This document shows positions 25,602 to 36,377 of a stretch of DNA of 64,000 nt, in pieces. Source of the DNA: Rhodocyclus tenuis (GTDB lineage Bacteria > Pseudomonadota > Gammaproteobacteria > Burkholderiales > Rhodocyclaceae); contig NZ_JACIGE010000002.1 of NCBI RefSeq assembly GCF_014197755.1, positions 430,985-494,984 of the forward strand. Reading direction: 5' to 3'. Each line of letters starts with the position of its first letter. The first letter of the stretch is position 1. The notes below the pieces were generated by a model. The model had not been told where the DNA came from. It was given only the letters and a program-made list of their open reading frames with translations, and searched no databases. A program made the translations under genes and the position numbers.

Positions 25602-25814
25602 CTACTTCCCGTACTTCCTGAACACCAGTCTCGCGTCCTCGTGCGCGCGCTCCAGCGTGCAGATCGACGGATCGTCGTCGTGGCCGGAGAAAAACTCCTC
25701 GTCCTGTGCGCGCATCACCATGCGGATCGCCGCGTCGTCGGCGACGTCGTATATCTCGGTGATCAGCGTGGTCACTTCGTCGAGGTGTTCTTCATAGCTC
25801 ATGTGCGCCGCCAT
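25602..25814 (-). CDS. Small acidic conserved-type protein downstream of maeB
   Basis: 70 residues, acidic and predicted mostly helical (EEHLDEVTTLITEIYDVADDAAIRMVMRAQDEEFF). It starts one base after the maeB stop codon, with AGGAG inside the end of maeB, so it is co-transcribed and translationally coupled. No domain is recognised. A regulatory partner of the malic enzyme or an unrelated small protein are both possible. Confidence 0.7.
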   Translation of the reverse strand: MAAHMSYEEHLDEVTTLITEIYDVADDAAIRMVMRAQDEEFFSGHDDDPSICTLERAHEDARLVFRKYGK

Positions 25815-25815
25815 A

Positions 25816-28098
25816 TCACTTCTCCTGCGCGTCGACGACGGCCAGTGCGGTCATGTTGATCAGCCGGCGGACGGTTGCGGTGTCGGTGAGCACATGCACC
25901 GGCCGCGCGGCGCCGAGCAGGATCGGGCCGATGGTGACGCCTTCGCCGCCAGTCATGCGCAGCAGGCTGTAAGAGATGTTGGCGGCGTCGATGTTGGGCA
26001 TGACCAGCAGGTTGGCTTCGCCCTTGAGCTTCGATTCGGGGTACTGGCGGCGACGCACGTCCTCATCGAGCGCGGCGGCGCCCTGCATTTCGCCGTCGAC
26101 TTCGAGCTTGCCGGTCGACTGGCTGGCGAGCAGCGCGGCGGCGCGGCTCATCTTCTGCGCCGATGCCGATGACGACGAGCCGAAGTTGGAGTGCGAGAGC
26201 AGCGCCGCCTTCGGCGCGATGCCGAAGCGCTCGATCACTTCGGCGGCGAGCAGCGTCATTTCGGCGATTTCCTCGGCGCTCGGGTCGCGGTTGACCTGCG
26301 TGTCGCAGATGAACAGCGAGCGGCCGGTGAGCATCAGGTAGTTCATCGCGGCGAAAGTGTTCACGCCGGGGCGCTTGCCGATGACGTCGGCGACGATCGC
26401 CAGATGCTGCTCGTACTGCCCGCGCACGCCGCAGATCAGGCCGTCGGCGTAGCCGAGGCGGACGAGCATGGCGCCGACCAGCGTGTTGTTGCGGCGCAGT
26501 TCGAGGCGCGCGATGTCAGGCGTGACGCCGCGCCGCACCATCAGCTTGCGGTAGGCCTGCCAGCTTTCCTCGAAGTAGGTGTCGCTTTCCGGGTCGACGA
26601 CGTCGATATCGACGCCCGGCCGGATGCGCAGCGCGCACTCGGCGAGCAGCGACTCGATCACCGCCGGCCGGCCGACCAGGATCGGTCGCGCCAGGCGTTC
26701 CTCGACGATGATCTGCGCGCTGCGCAGCACGCGTTCGTCCTCGCCCTCGGCGAAAACGATGCGCTTCTGCGGCCCGTGCTTGGCGGCGGAGAAGATCGCG
26801 CGCATGCCGAGACCGGTGTGATAGACGAATTCCCTGAGCTTTTCGGCGTAGGCGTCAAAGTCGGCGATCGGCCGCGCGGCGACGCCCGATTCGACCGCCG
26901 CGCGCGCCACCGCCGGCGCGATTTTCATGATCAGGCGCGGATCGAAGGGGTTGGGGATCAGGTATTCGGGGCCGAAGGAGCGATGCTGGATGTGGTCGGC
27001 GGGGCCGGCGTCGACCAGTTCGGCACGCGCCAGATCGGCGATGGCGTGCACGCAGGCGAGCTTCATTTCCTCGGTGATGCGCGTCGCGCCGCAATCGAGC
27101 GCGCCACGGAAGATGAAGGGGAAGCAGAGGACGTTGTTCACCTGGTTCGGATAGTCCGAACGGCCGGTGGCGATGATTGCGTCTGGGCGCACCGCCTTCA
27201 CTTCCTCGGGCATGATTTCCGGCGTCGGATTGGCGAGCGCGAAGACGATCGGCCGTTCGGCCATGGTCGCCACCATCTCGGACTTGAGCACGCCGGCGGC
27301 GGAGAGGCCGAGGAAGACGTCGGCGCCGACGACGGCGTCGCCGAGCGTACGCGCTTCGGTGTCGCGCGCGTAACGCGCCTTGGTTTCGTCGAGCTTGTCG
27401 GCGCGCTGCGTGTGGATGACGCCCTTCGAGTCGCAGACGATGACGTTGGCGCGCGAGACGCCGAGATCGCACCACAGGTCAAGGCAGGAGATCGCCGCCG
27501 CGCCGGCGCCGGAACAGACGACGCGGATGTCCTCGATGCGCTTGCCGACGACGAGCAGCGCGTTGTGCAGCGCCGCCGCCGAAATGATTGCCGTACCGTG
27601 CTGGTCGTCGTGAAAGACCGGAATCTTCATCCGCTCCTTCAGCTTCTTCTCGATGTAGAAGCACTCGGGCGCCTTGATGTCTTCGAGGTTGATGCCGCCG
27701 AGCGTCGGCTCGAGCGCGGCGATCATCTCGATCAGCCGGTCGGGGTCGTTCTCGGCGAGTTCGATGTCGAACACGTCGATGCCGGCGAACTTCTTGAACA
27801 GGCAGCCCTTGCCTTCCATCACCGGCTTGGCGGCGAGCGGGCCGATGTTGCCAAGGCCAAGCACCGCCGTGCCGTTGGTGACGACGCCGACGAGGTTGGC
27901 GCGCGAGGTGTACAGGCTGGCCGTCGCCGGGTCTTCGACGATGGCGTCGCAGGCGGCGGCGACGCCGGGCGAATAGGCGAGCGCCAGATCGCGCTGGTTG
28001 GTCAGGCCCTTGGTCGGGCGGACGGAAATCTTGCCGGGCGTCGGATACTGGTGGTATTCGAGGGCGGCGGCGCGCAAATCATGTTCCATGTGTTCCAT
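25816..28098 (-). CDS. maeB: NADP-dependent malic enzyme (MaeB type, malic-PTA fusion)
   Basis: Oxidative decarboxylation of malate to pyruvate, supplying NADPH. 760 residues. Residues 1-430 hold the malic enzyme domain with [47 protein letters not shown] and the NAD(P) loop [10 protein letters not shown]. The C-terminal 320 residues are a phosphotransacetylase-like domain ([25 protein letters not shown]-like ANYLMLTG) that in MaeB proteins binds acetyl-CoA allosterically and is catalytically inactive. AAGGAGA precedes the ATG. Followed by a coupled 70-aa gene. Confidence 0.97.
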   Translation of the reverse strand: MEHMEHDLRAAALEYHQYPTPGKISVRPTKGLTNQRDLALAYSPGVAAACDAIVEDPATASLYTSRANLVGVVTNGTAVLGLGNIGPLAAKPVMEGKGCLFKKFAGIDVFDIELAENDPDRLIEMIAALEPTLGGINLEDIKAPECFYIEKKLKERMKIPVFHDDQHGTAIISAAALHNALLVVGKRIEDIRVVCSGAGAAAISCLDLWCDLGVSRANVIVCDSKGVIHTQRADKLDETKARYARDTEARTLGDAVVGADVFLGLSAAGVLKSEMVATMAERPIVFALANPTPEIMPEEVKAVRPDAIIATGRSDYPNQVNNVLCFPFIFRGALDCGATRITEEMKLACVHAIADLARAELVDAGPADHIQHRSFGPEYLIPNPFDPRLIMKIAPAVARAAVESGVAARPIADFDAYAEKLREFVYHTGLGMRAIFSAAKHGPQKRIVFAEGEDERVLRSAQIIVEERLARPILVGRPAVIESLLAECALRIRPGVDIDVVDPESDTYFEESWQAYRKLMVRRGVTPDIARLELRRNNTLVGAMLVRLGYADGLICGVRGQYEQHLAIVADVIGKRPGVNTFAAMNYLMLTGRSLFICDTQVNRDPSAEEIAEMTLLAAEVIERFGIAPKAALLSHSNFGSSSSASAQKMSRAAALLASQSTGKLEVDGEMQGAAALDEDVRRRQYPESKLKGEANLLVMPNIDAANISYSLLRMTGGEGVTIGPILLGAARPVHVLTDTATVRRLINMTALAVVDAQEK

Positions 28099-28246
28099 GT
28101 TGTGTCTCCTTGTATGGCCGGGCGTCAGGTGCGCTACGGCTCGGCAGTGGCGTCGGCGAATGCGGCAGTATCGCCGACAGCGCGATGGACAGGTAAGTCG
28201 GCAGCGGCGGCGCAGGCCGCCGATGCCGTTCGGGTGGAAGTGTGCA

Positions 28247-29221
28247 TCAACGCCGCCGCGAACGCGCGGTTTCCAGCGCCTGACAGAGGCGCTCGGCGCC
28301 GTCGAGCAGGCGTGGCGTGTGCCGCTGGATCAGCTCGGGCGGAACGAAGAACAGGTTGTCGCGCGCCACCGCCGTCAGCGACGGCCAGCGCCGCCAGTCG
28401 TCGAGCCATTCGGGCCGCGCGGCGTCCATGCCGCTGGCGACGATCGCCTCGGGGTTGGCGGCGAGAACTCCTTCGACGGTCACCGTCGGCGCCATCGTGT
28501 CGAGCGCGGCAAAGATGTTGTCGCCACCGCACAGGCGGATCGCATCGCTGATGATCTGCCGGCCACCGATGGTCATCAGCGGCTGTTTCCAGATCTGGTA
28601 GAAGGTGCGCACTTTCGGCCGCTCGCCGTAGCGCGCGCGCAGCGCCGCCAGCCGCTCGCGGAACTGCGTCGCCGCGGCGTGGCCGGCAACCGGCTCGCCG
28701 CCGAGCTCGCCGAAGCGTTCGAGCGCGCTGGCCACGTCCTCGATGTGGTTCGGCTGCGAGAGAAAGACCGGGATGCCGAGCGCGCGCAGGCGCTCGATCT
28801 GCGCCGGCGCGTTGCCGCTCTGCCAGCCGACGACGAGATCTGGTTTGAGCGCGAGTACCGCCTCGGCGTCGAGACGCGAATAGCCGCCGACGCGTGGCAG
28901 GCGCTTCGCCGCTTCGGGATAGTCGGCGTAGTCGACGCTGCCGACGACGCGCTCGCCGACACCTGCTGCATAGAGGGTTTCGGTGATGTGCGGCGCCAGA
29001 CTGACGATGCGCCGCGCCGGTCGCGCCAGACGCAGCGTGTTGCCGGCGTCGTCGCTGACGACGATGGCCGTCGACGCCGCCGGTGCGGCAGCGGCCGGCG
29101 GCACTCCGACCGCCAGCAGCGCAGCCAGCACGGCCAGCGTCGGCGCCACTGCGCCACGCCGCGCAGCCCGTGCGTTCTCGCCGGACATTGCGGCACCTGT
29201 TGTTCGCTCACTACCGCTCAT
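28247..29221 (-). CDS. btuF: Periplasmic corrinoid-binding protein (BtuF-like)
   Basis: ABC-type substrate-binding protein, 324 residues, with a signal peptide (hydrophobic core at about 27-45, ending AAAAP). The binding domain has RIVSLAPHITETLYAAGVGERVVGSVDYADYPE and ALKPDLVVGWQSGN, the pattern of BtuF-type cobalamin receptors. The start at 29221 overlaps the cobD stop (ATGA); a second ATG at 29188 is possible. Last gene of cbiB-cobD-btuF. No BtuC or BtuD gene is in the window. Confidence 0.88.
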   Translation of the reverse strand: MSGSERTTGAAMSGENARAARRGAVAPTLAVLAALLAVGVPPAAAAPAASTAIVVSDDAGNTLRLARPARRIVSLAPHITETLYAAGVGERVVGSVDYADYPEAAKRLPRVGGYSRLDAEAVLALKPDLVVGWQSGNAPAQIERLRALGIPVFLSQPNHIEDVASALERFGELGGEPVAGHAAATQFRERLAALRARYGERPKVRTFYQIWKQPLMTIGGRQIISDAIRLCGGDNIFAALDTMAPTVTVEGVLAANPEAIVASGMDAARPEWLDDWRRWPSLTAVARDNLFFVPPELIQRHTPRLLDGAERLCQALETARSRRR

Positions 29222-30249
29222 GCACCCTGTTCCTTCATGTTTTCCATCACGCTTTCTTTCGCGATTGCGGCCAGCGCCGCGGCCAGCCGCTGCCATTCCG
29301 CCTCGACGCCGGGCAGGCCGAAGCGCAAGCCGCAGGGATCGTCGAAACGCCGCGTCAGGATGCCGCGCCGTGCCAGCGCCGCGTGCAGGGCGGGTGCTTC
29401 GGCCAGCGGCAGCCAGCAGAACAGCGCCGTGCGCCGCACCGCGCCGAAAGGCGCGAGCAGCGCGGCTAGGCGGGCGCTGTCACGCGCCAGCCGGGCGCGC
29501 GTCGCCACCTGCCAGTCGCGGTCGGCGAGCGCACCGGCGGCGGCGAGCCGCGCCGGACCCGAAACCGGCCACGGACCGATGCGCTCCCTGAGCGCGCTGC
29601 GCAAGGCTGGCGGCGCCAGCGCAAAACCGACGCGCGCGCCGGCCAGGCCGTAGAACTTGCCGAGCGAACGCAGCACGATGATGTTCTCGGGCAGCGTTCG
29701 CGGCAGTGCGTCGACGCTGCCGGTGAGCGACAGTTCCGGCGTCGCGTCGCCGAAGGCTTCGTCGACGACCAGCCAGCCGCCGTGCGCAGCGAGCCGCGCG
29801 GCGGCGGCAGCGAGGCGTTGCGGCGTGAACACCTCGCCGTCCGGGTTGTTCGGGTTGGCGAGGACGACGACGCGCGCGCGGGCGGCAAGGTCCTCCAGCT
29901 GTTCGGCGGCGAAGCGCTGCGGCACGCGACCGGCGATGGCGAAGGCGTGCGCGTGCTCGGCGTAACACGGTGCCAGCACCGCCACCGGACCGGTCGGCAG
30001 CAGGTAAGGCAGCGTCTGGATCGCCGCCTGCGAACCGGGCAGGGGTAGCGGCGCCGGATGGCCGTAAGCGGCGGCGGCGATCTGTTCCAGACTATCGTCG
30101 TCTTCGGGCAGGCGCTGCCAGCAGGCAGCAGGCAGCGGCGGCACCGGCCAGCCGAGCGGATTGATGCCGGTCGACAGATCGAGCCAGTCAGCGAGCGGAA
30201 TGCCGTAGTGGGCAGCGGCCTGCCGCAAGCGCCCGCCGTGCTCAAGCAT
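29218..30249 (-). CDS. cobD: Threonine-phosphate decarboxylase (CobD of Salmonella, CobC of Pseudomonas)
   Basis: PLP enzyme that decarboxylates L-threonine-O-3-phosphate to (R)-1-amino-2-propanol phosphate, the linker of the nucleotide loop. 343 residues from ATG 30249. Class I/II aminotransferase fold: [40 protein letters not shown] and the PLP lysine in [15 protein letters not shown]. The start overlaps the end of cbiB by eight bases and the stop overlaps btuF. Confidence 0.94.
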   Translation of the reverse strand: MLEHGGRLRQAAAHYGIPLADWLDLSTGINPLGWPVPPLPAACWQRLPEDDDSLEQIAAAAYGHPAPLPLPGSQAAIQTLPYLLPTGPVAVLAPCYAEHAHAFAIAGRVPQRFAAEQLEDLAARARVVVLANPNNPDGEVFTPQRLAAAAARLAAHGGWLVVDEAFGDATPELSLTGSVDALPRTLPENIIVLRSLGKFYGLAGARVGFALAPPALRSALRERIGPWPVSGPARLAAAGALADRDWQVATRARLARDSARLAALLAPFGAVRRTALFCWLPLAEAPALHAALARRGILTRRFDDPCGLRFGLPGVEAEWQRLAAALAAIAKESVMENMKEQGA

Positions 30250-31480
30250 GCTCGCCGCCCCGGTTGTGGTTGGCCGTGCCAATGGCGCTGACGGAGAACG
30301 CGGTGCGGGAAAGAGACGCCGCGGGCGCCGATTCTGATGCGACGCTGGAAACGGATGCAGACAGCGATGCGGACGATGATCCGGCTGCCGCTGCGGGCGC
30401 CACTGCCGGCCCGCCCGCAACGAAAGCAACGGCAAGCGCGAGCACGAACCAGAGCGAAAGCCACAAGGCCAGCGCGCGCCGCACCAGCCTCAGCGCCGAG
30501 GCGATGTCGGCACCGCGCGGGGCGCGCCCGGCGCCGAGTGTCGGTCGCGTTTCGATCTGGCCGTGGTAGGTGGCGGCACCGCCGAGGCTAAGGCCGAGCG
30601 CGCCGGCGCCGGCGGCCATTACCGGCCCGGCGTTCGGGCTGTCCCACTGCGGTGCCTGACTGCGCCAGCAGGCGAAAGCCGTGCGCGTTGCGCCGCACAG
30701 CGCGTAGGCGACGGCGGTGAGCCGCGCCGGGACGTAGTTGAGCAGATCGTCGAGGCGCGCTGCCGCCCAGCCGAAAGCGGCCAGCCGCGGCGTGCGGTAG
30801 CCCCACATCGCGTCGAGCGTGTTGGCCAGCCGGTAGAGCACGGCGCCCGGCCCGCCGAGCAGGGCGAACCAGAACAGCGCACCGAAGATGGCGTCGGCGC
30901 CGTTTTCCAGCGTCGATTCGACGCAGGCGCGGGCGACGCCCTCCTCGTCGAGTTCGGCGGTGTTGCGCGAAACGAGGAAGGAAACATGCCGGCGCGCCGC
31001 AGCGAGATCACCGGCGACAAGATCGGCGCCGACCTGCACCGCGTGTTCGGCGAGACTGCGTCCGCCGAGCGCCAGCGTCAGCAGCAGCACGTCGCCGATC
31101 CAGCCGAGCCGCGCCGGCGCGCACAGCCAGGCGGCCAGCGCCACCCAGGGCAGCACGGCGAGCGCCCAGGCGAGCAGTCCGGCGCCACGGCGGATCACGT
31201 CGGTCGACGGCGGGTAGGATTCAGCGAGCGGTGCCGCCTTGGCAACAGCCAGCGCCGCCGCCGGTGTTGCGCCTGCCTGCGCCGTGATCGTCCCGCCCGC
31301 ATTGCCGCCCTGCGTGTTCTGCCGCGGACGGTTGAGCGCACCGGCGAGCGCATCGGCGAGCTTGCCGAAACCGACCAGCGGATGAAAGCGCGGCGGCTCG
31401 CCGAACAGACGATCGAGCAGCACCGCGGCCAGACCGGCCAGCGGCAGCAGCAGAACGTCGGGGAGCGCGAAAAGGGGCAT
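30242..31480 (-). CDS. cbiB: Adenosylcobinamide-phosphate synthase CbiB
   Basis: Integral membrane enzyme joining cobyric acid to aminopropanol (phosphate). 412 residues, longer than the roughly 320 of typical CbiB. Family motifs [81 protein letters not shown] (in pieces) and [12 protein letters not shown] are present. Two insertions are unusual: a Gly/Thr/Ala-rich stretch at about 53-93 and a low-complexity Ser/Ala/Val C-terminal tail of about 50 residues. First gene of the minus-strand cob operon. Confidence 0.93.
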   Translation of the reverse strand: MPLFALPDVLLLPLAGLAAVLLDRLFGEPPRFHPLVGFGKLADALAGALNRPRQNTQGGNAGGTITAQAGATPAAALAVAKAAPLAESYPPSTDVIRRGAGLLAWALAVLPWVALAAWLCAPARLGWIGDVLLLTLALGGRSLAEHAVQVGADLVAGDLAAARRHVSFLVSRNTAELDEEGVARACVESTLENGADAIFGALFWFALLGGPGAVLYRLANTLDAMWGYRTPRLAAFGWAAARLDDLLNYVPARLTAVAYALCGATRTAFACWRSQAPQWDSPNAGPVMAAGAGALGLSLGGAATYHGQIETRPTLGAGRAPRGADIASALRLVRRALALWLSLWFVLALAVAFVAGGPAVAPAAAAGSSSASLSASVSSVASESAPAASLSRTAFSVSAIGTANHNRGGEHA

Positions 31481-31599
31481 CGGCAGGAAGGTAAGCGGAA
31501 CGGCGACGGGACTGGGGGAAGCGGGGAAGTGCGGAGCGGCCGCAGGAAGCGGCGGCGAACATGCGAGAATCGGCGCTCGCCAAAGAGCCGCATTTTACG

Positions 31600-33228
31600 A
31601 TGAACCCGCCTGCCACTCCCGCTCGGGATCGCATTCCCACCCGCGTTCCGCCTTTCACCGACCTGATGGTGCAGGGCTGCACCTCCGACGCCGGCAAGAG
31701 CACGCTGGTCGCCGCGCTGTGCCGCATCCTGCATCGCGAGGGCGTGCGCGTCGCGCCGTTCAAGCCGCAGAACATGGCGCTCAACTCGGCGGTGACGGTC
31801 GATGGCGGCGAGATCGGCCGCGCGCAAGCACTGCAGGCGCAGGCCGCCGGTGTGGCGCCGCACAGCGACTTCAACCCGGTGCTGCTCAAACCATCAAGCG
31901 ACCGGCGCGCGCAGGTGATCGTGCATGGCCGCGCGCTGACCGACCTCGATGCACGCGATTACCACGCCTACAAGCCGCGCGCGCTTGGCGCCGTGCTCGA
32001 ATCCTGGCGACGGCTGCAGGCGCAGTACCAGACGCTCGTCGTCGAAGGCGCCGGCAGCCCCGCCGAGATCAACCTGCGCGACCGCGACATCGCCAACATG
32101 GGCTTCGCCGAAGTCGTCGACTGCCCGGTGATCCTGATCGCCGACATCGACCGCGGCGGCGTTTTCGCGCATCTCGTCGGCACGCTCGAACTGCTCTCGG
32201 AGAGCGAACGCGCGCGCGTCGTCGGCTTCGTCATCAACCGCTTCCGTGGCGACATCGGCCTGCTGCAGTCGGGGCTCGACTGGCTCGAACAACGCACCGG
32301 CAAGCCGGTGCTGGCCGTGCTGCCCTACCTGATGGACCTCTACCTCGACGCCGAGGACGCGCTGCCGCGCGCGCCGACCACCGGCAGCGGAAAGCGCCGC
32401 CTGCGTGTCGCCGTGCCGGCGCTGCCGCGCATCTCGAACCACACCGATTTCGACCCGCTGCGCTTTCACCCGGACGTCGATTTCCGCTTCGTCGGCCCGC
32501 AGGAGCCGCTTCCCGACAGCGAAGCTGGCGGCGCCTGCGACCTGATCATCCTGCCCGGATCGAAATCTGTGCAGGCCGACCTCGCCTGGCTGCGCGAACG
32601 CGGCTGGGAAGCGGCGATCGCGCGCCACCTGCGCTACGGCGGGCGCCTGATCGGCATCTGCGGCGGCCTGCAGATGCTCGGCACGCAACTCGACGACCCG
32701 TTCGGCCTCGAAGGTGCGCCAGACAGCGTTGCCGGACTCGGCTGGCTCGATCTGCGCACGACGCTGGCGCCGGAGAAGACGCTGCGCCGCGTACGCGGCC
32801 GGCTGGCGCTCGCCGGCAACCCGGCGCTGTCCGGCTACGAAATTCACCACGGCGCAACAAGCGGCACCGCGCTGGCGCGCCCGGCAGTGTGGCTGGAGTG
32901 TGATGCGCCCGACGCGGACGAAAGTACCGTTGATGCGGCCGCAAAAAACGCTGCCCCTGTAAGCCGCCCCGACGGTGCGATATCCGCCGACGGCCGCATT
33001 CTCGGCACCTACTGCCACGGGCTGTTCGACGAGGCGGAAGCGCTGGCGGCGCTGCTCGAATGGGCCGGCGCGGCGCCGACGACGACGCGCTTCGACGCCG
33101 CGGCGCGGCGCGAACAGGATCTCGACCGGCTGGCGCAAGCGGTCGACGCCGCCTTCGTCTGGCCGAAGCTGACGGCGGCGCTGGCTGATTTCACTGCCGC
33201 GCGCGAGCGCCGCAACGAAAAACAATAA
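31600..33228 (+). CDS. cbiP: Cobyric acid synthase (CbiP/CobQ)
   Basis: ATP- and glutamine-dependent amidation of adenosylcobyrinate a,c-diamide at b, d, e and g. 542 residues from ATG 31600 (an in-frame ATG at 31561 is the alternative; neither has a clear ribosome site). N-terminal dethiobiotin-synthetase-like domain with [10 protein letters not shown] (26-35) and [12 protein letters not shown]-terminal class I amidotransferase with nucleophile Cys354 in ICGGLQMLG and His473 in YCHGLFDE. A poorly conserved insertion (about 436-465) precedes His473. Divergent from cbiB. Confidence 0.95.
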   Translation: MNPPATPARDRIPTRVPPFTDLMVQGCTSDAGKSTLVAALCRILHREGVRVAPFKPQNMALNSAVTVDGGEIGRAQALQAQAAGVAPHSDFNPVLLKPSSDRRAQVIVHGRALTDLDARDYHAYKPRALGAVLESWRRLQAQYQTLVVEGAGSPAEINLRDRDIANMGFAEVVDCPVILIADIDRGGVFAHLVGTLELLSESERARVVGFVINRFRGDIGLLQSGLDWLEQRTGKPVLAVLPYLMDLYLDAEDALPRAPTTGSGKRRLRVAVPALPRISNHTDFDPLRFHPDVDFRFVGPQEPLPDSEAGGACDLIILPGSKSVQADLAWLRERGWEAAIARHLRYGGRLIGICGGLQMLGTQLDDPFGLEGAPDSVAGLGWLDLRTTLAPEKTLRRVRGRLALAGNPALSGYEIHHGATSGTALARPAVWLECDAPDADESTVDAAAKNAAPVSRPDGAISADGRILGTYCHGLFDEAEALAALLEWAGAAPTTTRFDAAARREQDLDRLAQAVDAAFVWPKLTAALADFTAARERRNEKQ

Positions 33229-33284
33229 TATGTTGTTTATATTGCTTTTTTAGACATCACGCCGGTAGTGGCACGGCAGCGCAA

Positions 33285-33737
33285 CTACTCGCCGCGCACC
33301 AGCAGCAGCGAGACATCGGTCTTGCGCACCAGCTTTTCGGCAACGCTGCCGACGAAGAAGCGCTCGACGCCGCGCCGGCCGTGCGTGCCAACGACGATCA
33401 GGTCGGCCTGCCATTCGCCGGCCGCCTCGGCGATCAGATCGGGGACGCTCTTGCGCTCCGACTCGACGACTTTCACCTCGGCCTCGATACCGGCGGCACG
33501 CGCCTGCGCGGCGGCCTCGACGAGAAAGCCCTGCGCGCCGAGACGCAAGCGGTACTCGGCCTTGCCGACGCTGTTCGGCAACATCATTTCGACCTCGCGG
33601 TGGGCGAAGATGGTTTCGTCTATGGCGTGGCAGATGAGCAGACGGGCGCCGTATTTCTGCGCCAGATCGACGGCAGCGCTGAGCACGCGCGTGGTCATGA
33701 AACCTTCGTCGATGGCTACGATGATGCGCTGGTACAT
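33285..33737 (-). CDS. Universal stress protein (UspA family)
   Basis: A 150-residue single-domain Usp with the Rossmann-like fold: [11 protein letters not shown] at the N-terminus, [28 protein letters not shown] near the C-terminus. The GxxG...G(S) nucleotide motif indicates the ATP-binding subgroup. It lies 40 bases downstream of cobU on the same strand and may share its transcript. No link to cobalamin is known from the sequence. Confidence 0.92.
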   Translation of the reverse strand: MYQRIIVAIDEGFMTTRVLSAAVDLAQKYGARLLICHAIDETIFAHREVEMMLPNSVGKAEYRLRLGAQGFLVEAAAQARAAGIEAEVKVVESERKSVPDLIAEAAGEWQADLIVVGTHGRRGVERFFVGSVAEKLVRKTDVSLLLVRGE

Positions 33738-33777
33738 GGCGACTCCTCCAGTGATCGGCTGCGGTTTTCGGCGCCGG

Positions 33778-34329
33778 TTACGGCTCTTTCAGACTCAGCG
33801 GCAAGCCCGCCGCGACCAGCGTGACGCGCTCGCAGGCGGTGGCGACGCGCTGGTTGAGACGGCCCTGCTCGTCGGCAAAAACGCGCGACACGGCGGCCAT
33901 CGGCACGATTCCCCAGCCGACCTCGTTGGAGACGATGACGATGCGTCCGGGCAGCGTCGGCAACACCTCGATCAGCGCGTCAATGGCGCCAAAGAAGCGC
34001 GGGCAGACGACCGGCTCGCCGGCGTCGGCCTGCGCCGCCGCGTCGCTGGCGAACAGTTCGTTGGCCAGCCACAGCGTCAGGCAGTCGACCAGCAGACAAG
34101 TTTCCGGTGCCGCGTGGCGGCGCAGCGTTGTCGCCAGATCGAGCGGCGCTTCGACCAGCCCCCAGCCGGCCGGCCGGCGTTCCTGGTGGATGGCGATGCG
34201 CCGCGCCATTTCGTCGTCGCTGGCACGCGCGGTGGCGATGTAGGTCACCGGCAGGCCGCATTCGAGGGCCCGCCGCTCGGCGAGGCGGCTCTTGCCCGAG
34301 CGGGCGCCGCCGATGATCAGCTCTTTCAT
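33778..34329 (-). CDS. cobU: Adenosylcobinamide kinase / adenosylcobinamide-phosphate guanylyltransferase
   Basis: Bifunctional enzyme that phosphorylates adenosylcobinamide and attaches GMP. 183 residues. The P-loop GGARSGKS is at 7-14, the guanylylated histidine is His48 in [10 protein letters not shown], and [17 protein letters not shown] and [13 protein letters not shown] are CobU signatures. ATG 34329 is picked because the P-loop must lie near the N-terminus. Divergent from cobT across 156 bases. Confidence 0.96.
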   Translation of the reverse strand: MKELIIGGARSGKSRLAERRALECGLPVTYIATARASDDEMARRIAIHQERRPAGWGLVEAPLDLATTLRRHAAPETCLLVDCLTLWLANELFASDAAAQADAGEPVVCPRFFGAIDALIEVLPTLPGRIVIVSNEVGWGIVPMAAVSRVFADEQGRLNQRVATACERVTLVAAGLPLSLKEP

Positions 34330-34359
34330 GGCGCAAAGCTTAGCATGCAGGCCGCCGCG

Positions 34360-34365
34360 TATAAT
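34360..34365 (+). promoter_or_regulatory. Putative cobT -10 box (TATAAT)
   Basis: TATAATCGCGCC in the cobU-cobT divergent region, 120 bases before the cobT start, implying a leader of about 110 nt. I looked for the conserved B12 box of cobalamin riboswitches in this leader and did not find it. Confidence 0.45.
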
Positions 34366-34485
34366 CGCGCCTTCGCCGGCCCGCCCGGCAGGCGCGCGCG
34401 ACGCTTCCGGCACGGCCGCATCCGGCGGTCGCAGATGCGGTGCGCAGCCGCCGCCCGCCCTTTTTCCGTTCTGCCAAGGTCACTC

Positions 34486-35538
34486 ATGAATTTCTCAGTT
34501 CCGCGCGTTGACGACGCGCTCGTCGCCGCCCTGCAACACAAGATCGACCGCAAGACCAAGCCGCTCGGCGCGCTCGGCCTGCTCGAAAAGCTGGCGCTGC
34601 AGGTCGGCCGCATCCAGAACACGCTGTCGCCCCAGCTCGGCGAAGCGCAGATGCTCGTCTTCGCCGCCGACCACGGCGCCGCCAAGGCCGGCGTTTCGCC
34701 CTTCCCGCAGGACGTCACCTGGCAGATGGTCGAGAACTACCTCGCCGGCGGCGCGGCGATCAACGTCTTCGCGCGGCAGAACAAGATCCGCCTGCACGTC
34801 ATCGACGCCGGCGTGGCGCACGAATTCGGCCCGCGCGACAACCTGATCGACGCCAAGATCAGCCCGACCGGTACGCGCAACTATCTTGAAGAACCAGCGA
34901 TGAGCGCCGCCGAGCGCGACGCCGCGCTGGCCAAGGGCATCGAGATCGCGCAGCGCGTCGCCGACAGCGGCGCGCGCGTCTTCGCCTTCGGCGAAATGGG
35001 CATCGGCAACACCGCCGCTTCGGCGCTGATCACCAGCCAGCTGACCCGTACGCCGCTGATCGACTGCATCGGGCGTGGCGCCGGTCTTGACGACCGCGGC
35101 CTTGAACACAAGCGTGCGCTGCTGCAACGTGCGGCGGCACGCGCCGCGCTGCCGGCCGACGCCGACGCACTGACCGTGCTCGCCGAATTCGGCGGTTTCG
35201 AGATCGCGATGATCGCCGGCGCGATGATCGGCGCCGCGCAACGCGGCGGCCTGCTGCTCATTGACGGTTTCATCGTCACCGCGGCGCTGCTCGTCGCCGT
35301 GCGTCTGGCGCCGGAAGTGCGCGACTACTGCGTGTTCTGTCACCACTCGGCCGAGCCCGGCGCGCAGGCGCAGCTGAAGTCGCTTGCCGCCGAACCGCTG
35401 ATCGACCTCGGCCTGCGCCTCGGCGAAGGTACCGGCGCCGCGCTGGCGTGGCCGCTGGTGCAGTCGGCCGCCGCCTTCCTCAACGAGATGGCGAGCTTCG
35501 AGTCGGCCGGCGTCAGCGACAAGGAACCGCGCGGGTGA
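34486..35538 (+). CDS. cobT: Nicotinate-nucleotide--dimethylbenzimidazole phosphoribosyltransferase
   Basis: Makes alpha-ribazole phosphate from nicotinate mononucleotide and dimethylbenzimidazole for the lower ligand of cobalamin. 350 residues, normal length. [59 protein letters not shown] (in pieces), [14 protein letters not shown] and the catalytic glutamate in [12 protein letters not shown] (Glu314). A GTG start for cobS overlaps its stop codon. Confidence 0.96.
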   Translation: MNFSVPRVDDALVAALQHKIDRKTKPLGALGLLEKLALQVGRIQNTLSPQLGEAQMLVFAADHGAAKAGVSPFPQDVTWQMVENYLAGGAAINVFARQNKIRLHVIDAGVAHEFGPRDNLIDAKISPTGTRNYLEEPAMSAAERDAALAKGIEIAQRVADSGARVFAFGEMGIGNTAASALITSQLTRTPLIDCIGRGAGLDDRGLEHKRALLQRAAARAALPADADALTVLAEFGGFEIAMIAGAMIGAAQRGGLLLIDGFIVTAALLVAVRLAPEVRDYCVFCHHSAEPGAQAQLKSLAAEPLIDLGLRLGEGTGAALAWPLVQSAAAFLNEMASFESAGVSDKEPRG

Positions 35539-36377
35539 GCGAAGGCGCACGCGAAGACGGCAGCCCGGCACCCGGCGACGCAGCACCCGCCAGTCCGGTA
35601 GACGCTGCCGTACCGCCGGTCGGCGCGCTCAAGCGCGAGGCCGGCTATTTCTTCGCCGCGCTCTACTTCTTCACACGCCTGCCGGCGCCGGCCTGGGTTG
35701 GCCACAACGCGCCGGCGCTGGCGCGCTCGGCGCGCTACTTTTCGGCAATCGGCCTGCTCGTCGGCGGCATCGGCGCCGCCGTTTTTGCGCTGACGCATCT
35801 CTTCTGGCCGCTGACGCTGTGCGTGCTCGCCTCGATGGCGGCGACGATCTACCTCACCGGTGCGATCCACGAGGACGGCTGGAGCGACACCGTCGACGGC
35901 TTCGGCGGCGGCTGGAGCAAGGACAAGATCCTCGCCATCATGCGCGATTCGCGCATCGGCAGCTTCGGCGCGACGGCGCTGGTGCTGATCCTGATCTTCA
36001 AGTTCTGCGCGCTGCTCGAACTCGGCGCCGCGCTGATTCCGGCGGCGCTGATCGCCGGCCACGCGATCTCGCGCTTCTGCGCGACGACGCTGATGGCGAC
36101 GCTCGACTACGCGCGCGAGGAAGGCAAGGCGAAAGCCGTGGCGAGCAAGCTGTCGCCCGGCGAGATGGTCGTCGGCGCGCTGTTCGTTCTGCCCGCACTG
36201 GTTTTCCTGCCACCGCTGCCGGTGGCCTGCGGCATCGTTCTCGCGCTGCTGGCGACGCTGTGGCTGGCGCGCCTGTACCGGCGCCAACTCGGCGGCTACA
36301 CCGGCGACTGCCTCGGCGCCGTGCAGCAGCTCTCGGAAGTGGCGTTCTACGGCGGCTTGCTGTGCGTGTTTTCCTGA
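35535..36377 (+). CDS. cobS: Adenosylcobinamide-GDP ribazoletransferase (cobalamin synthase) CobS
   Basis: Membrane enzyme joining adenosylcobinamide-GDP and alpha-ribazole (phosphate). 280 residues with about six transmembrane helices. The active-site loop [37 protein letters not shown] is read in order (Asp residues for metal binding). Starts at GTG 35535, overlapping the cobT stop. The first 30 residues are a Pro/Ala/Gly-rich extension absent from most CobS. It overlaps cobC by 16 bases. Confidence 0.94.
   Translation: MSEGAREDGSPAPGDAAPASPVDAAVPPVGALKREAGYFFAALYFFTRLPAPAWVGHNAPALARSARYFSAIGLLVGGIGAAVFALTHLFWPLTLCVLASMAATIYLTGAIHEDGWSDTVDGFGGGWSKDKILAIMRDSRIGSFGATALVLILIFKFCALLELGAALIPAALIAGHAISRFCATTLMATLDYAREEGKAKAVASKLSPGEMVVGALFVLPALVFLPPLPVACGIVLALLATLWLARLYRRQLGGYTGDCLGAVQQLSEVAFYGGLLCVFS

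Noticed and set aside
26191..28551. Very long open frame antisense to maeB and btuF
   Set aside because: It is a by-product of GC-rich codon use in maeB; the product is Arg/Asp/His-rich with no domain and lies wholly over well-recognised genes.
33220..33238. AAACAA/TTGTTT inverted repeat at the end of cbiP as a terminator
   Set aside because: Only six A/T pairs around a 7-base loop, too weak for an intrinsic terminator.
34330..34485. Cobalamin riboswitch in the cobU-cobT gap
   Set aside because: I searched by eye for the B12 box and the characteristic paired elements and found none; the same holds for 31481-31599 before cbiB/cbiP. A covariance-model scan would be decisive.
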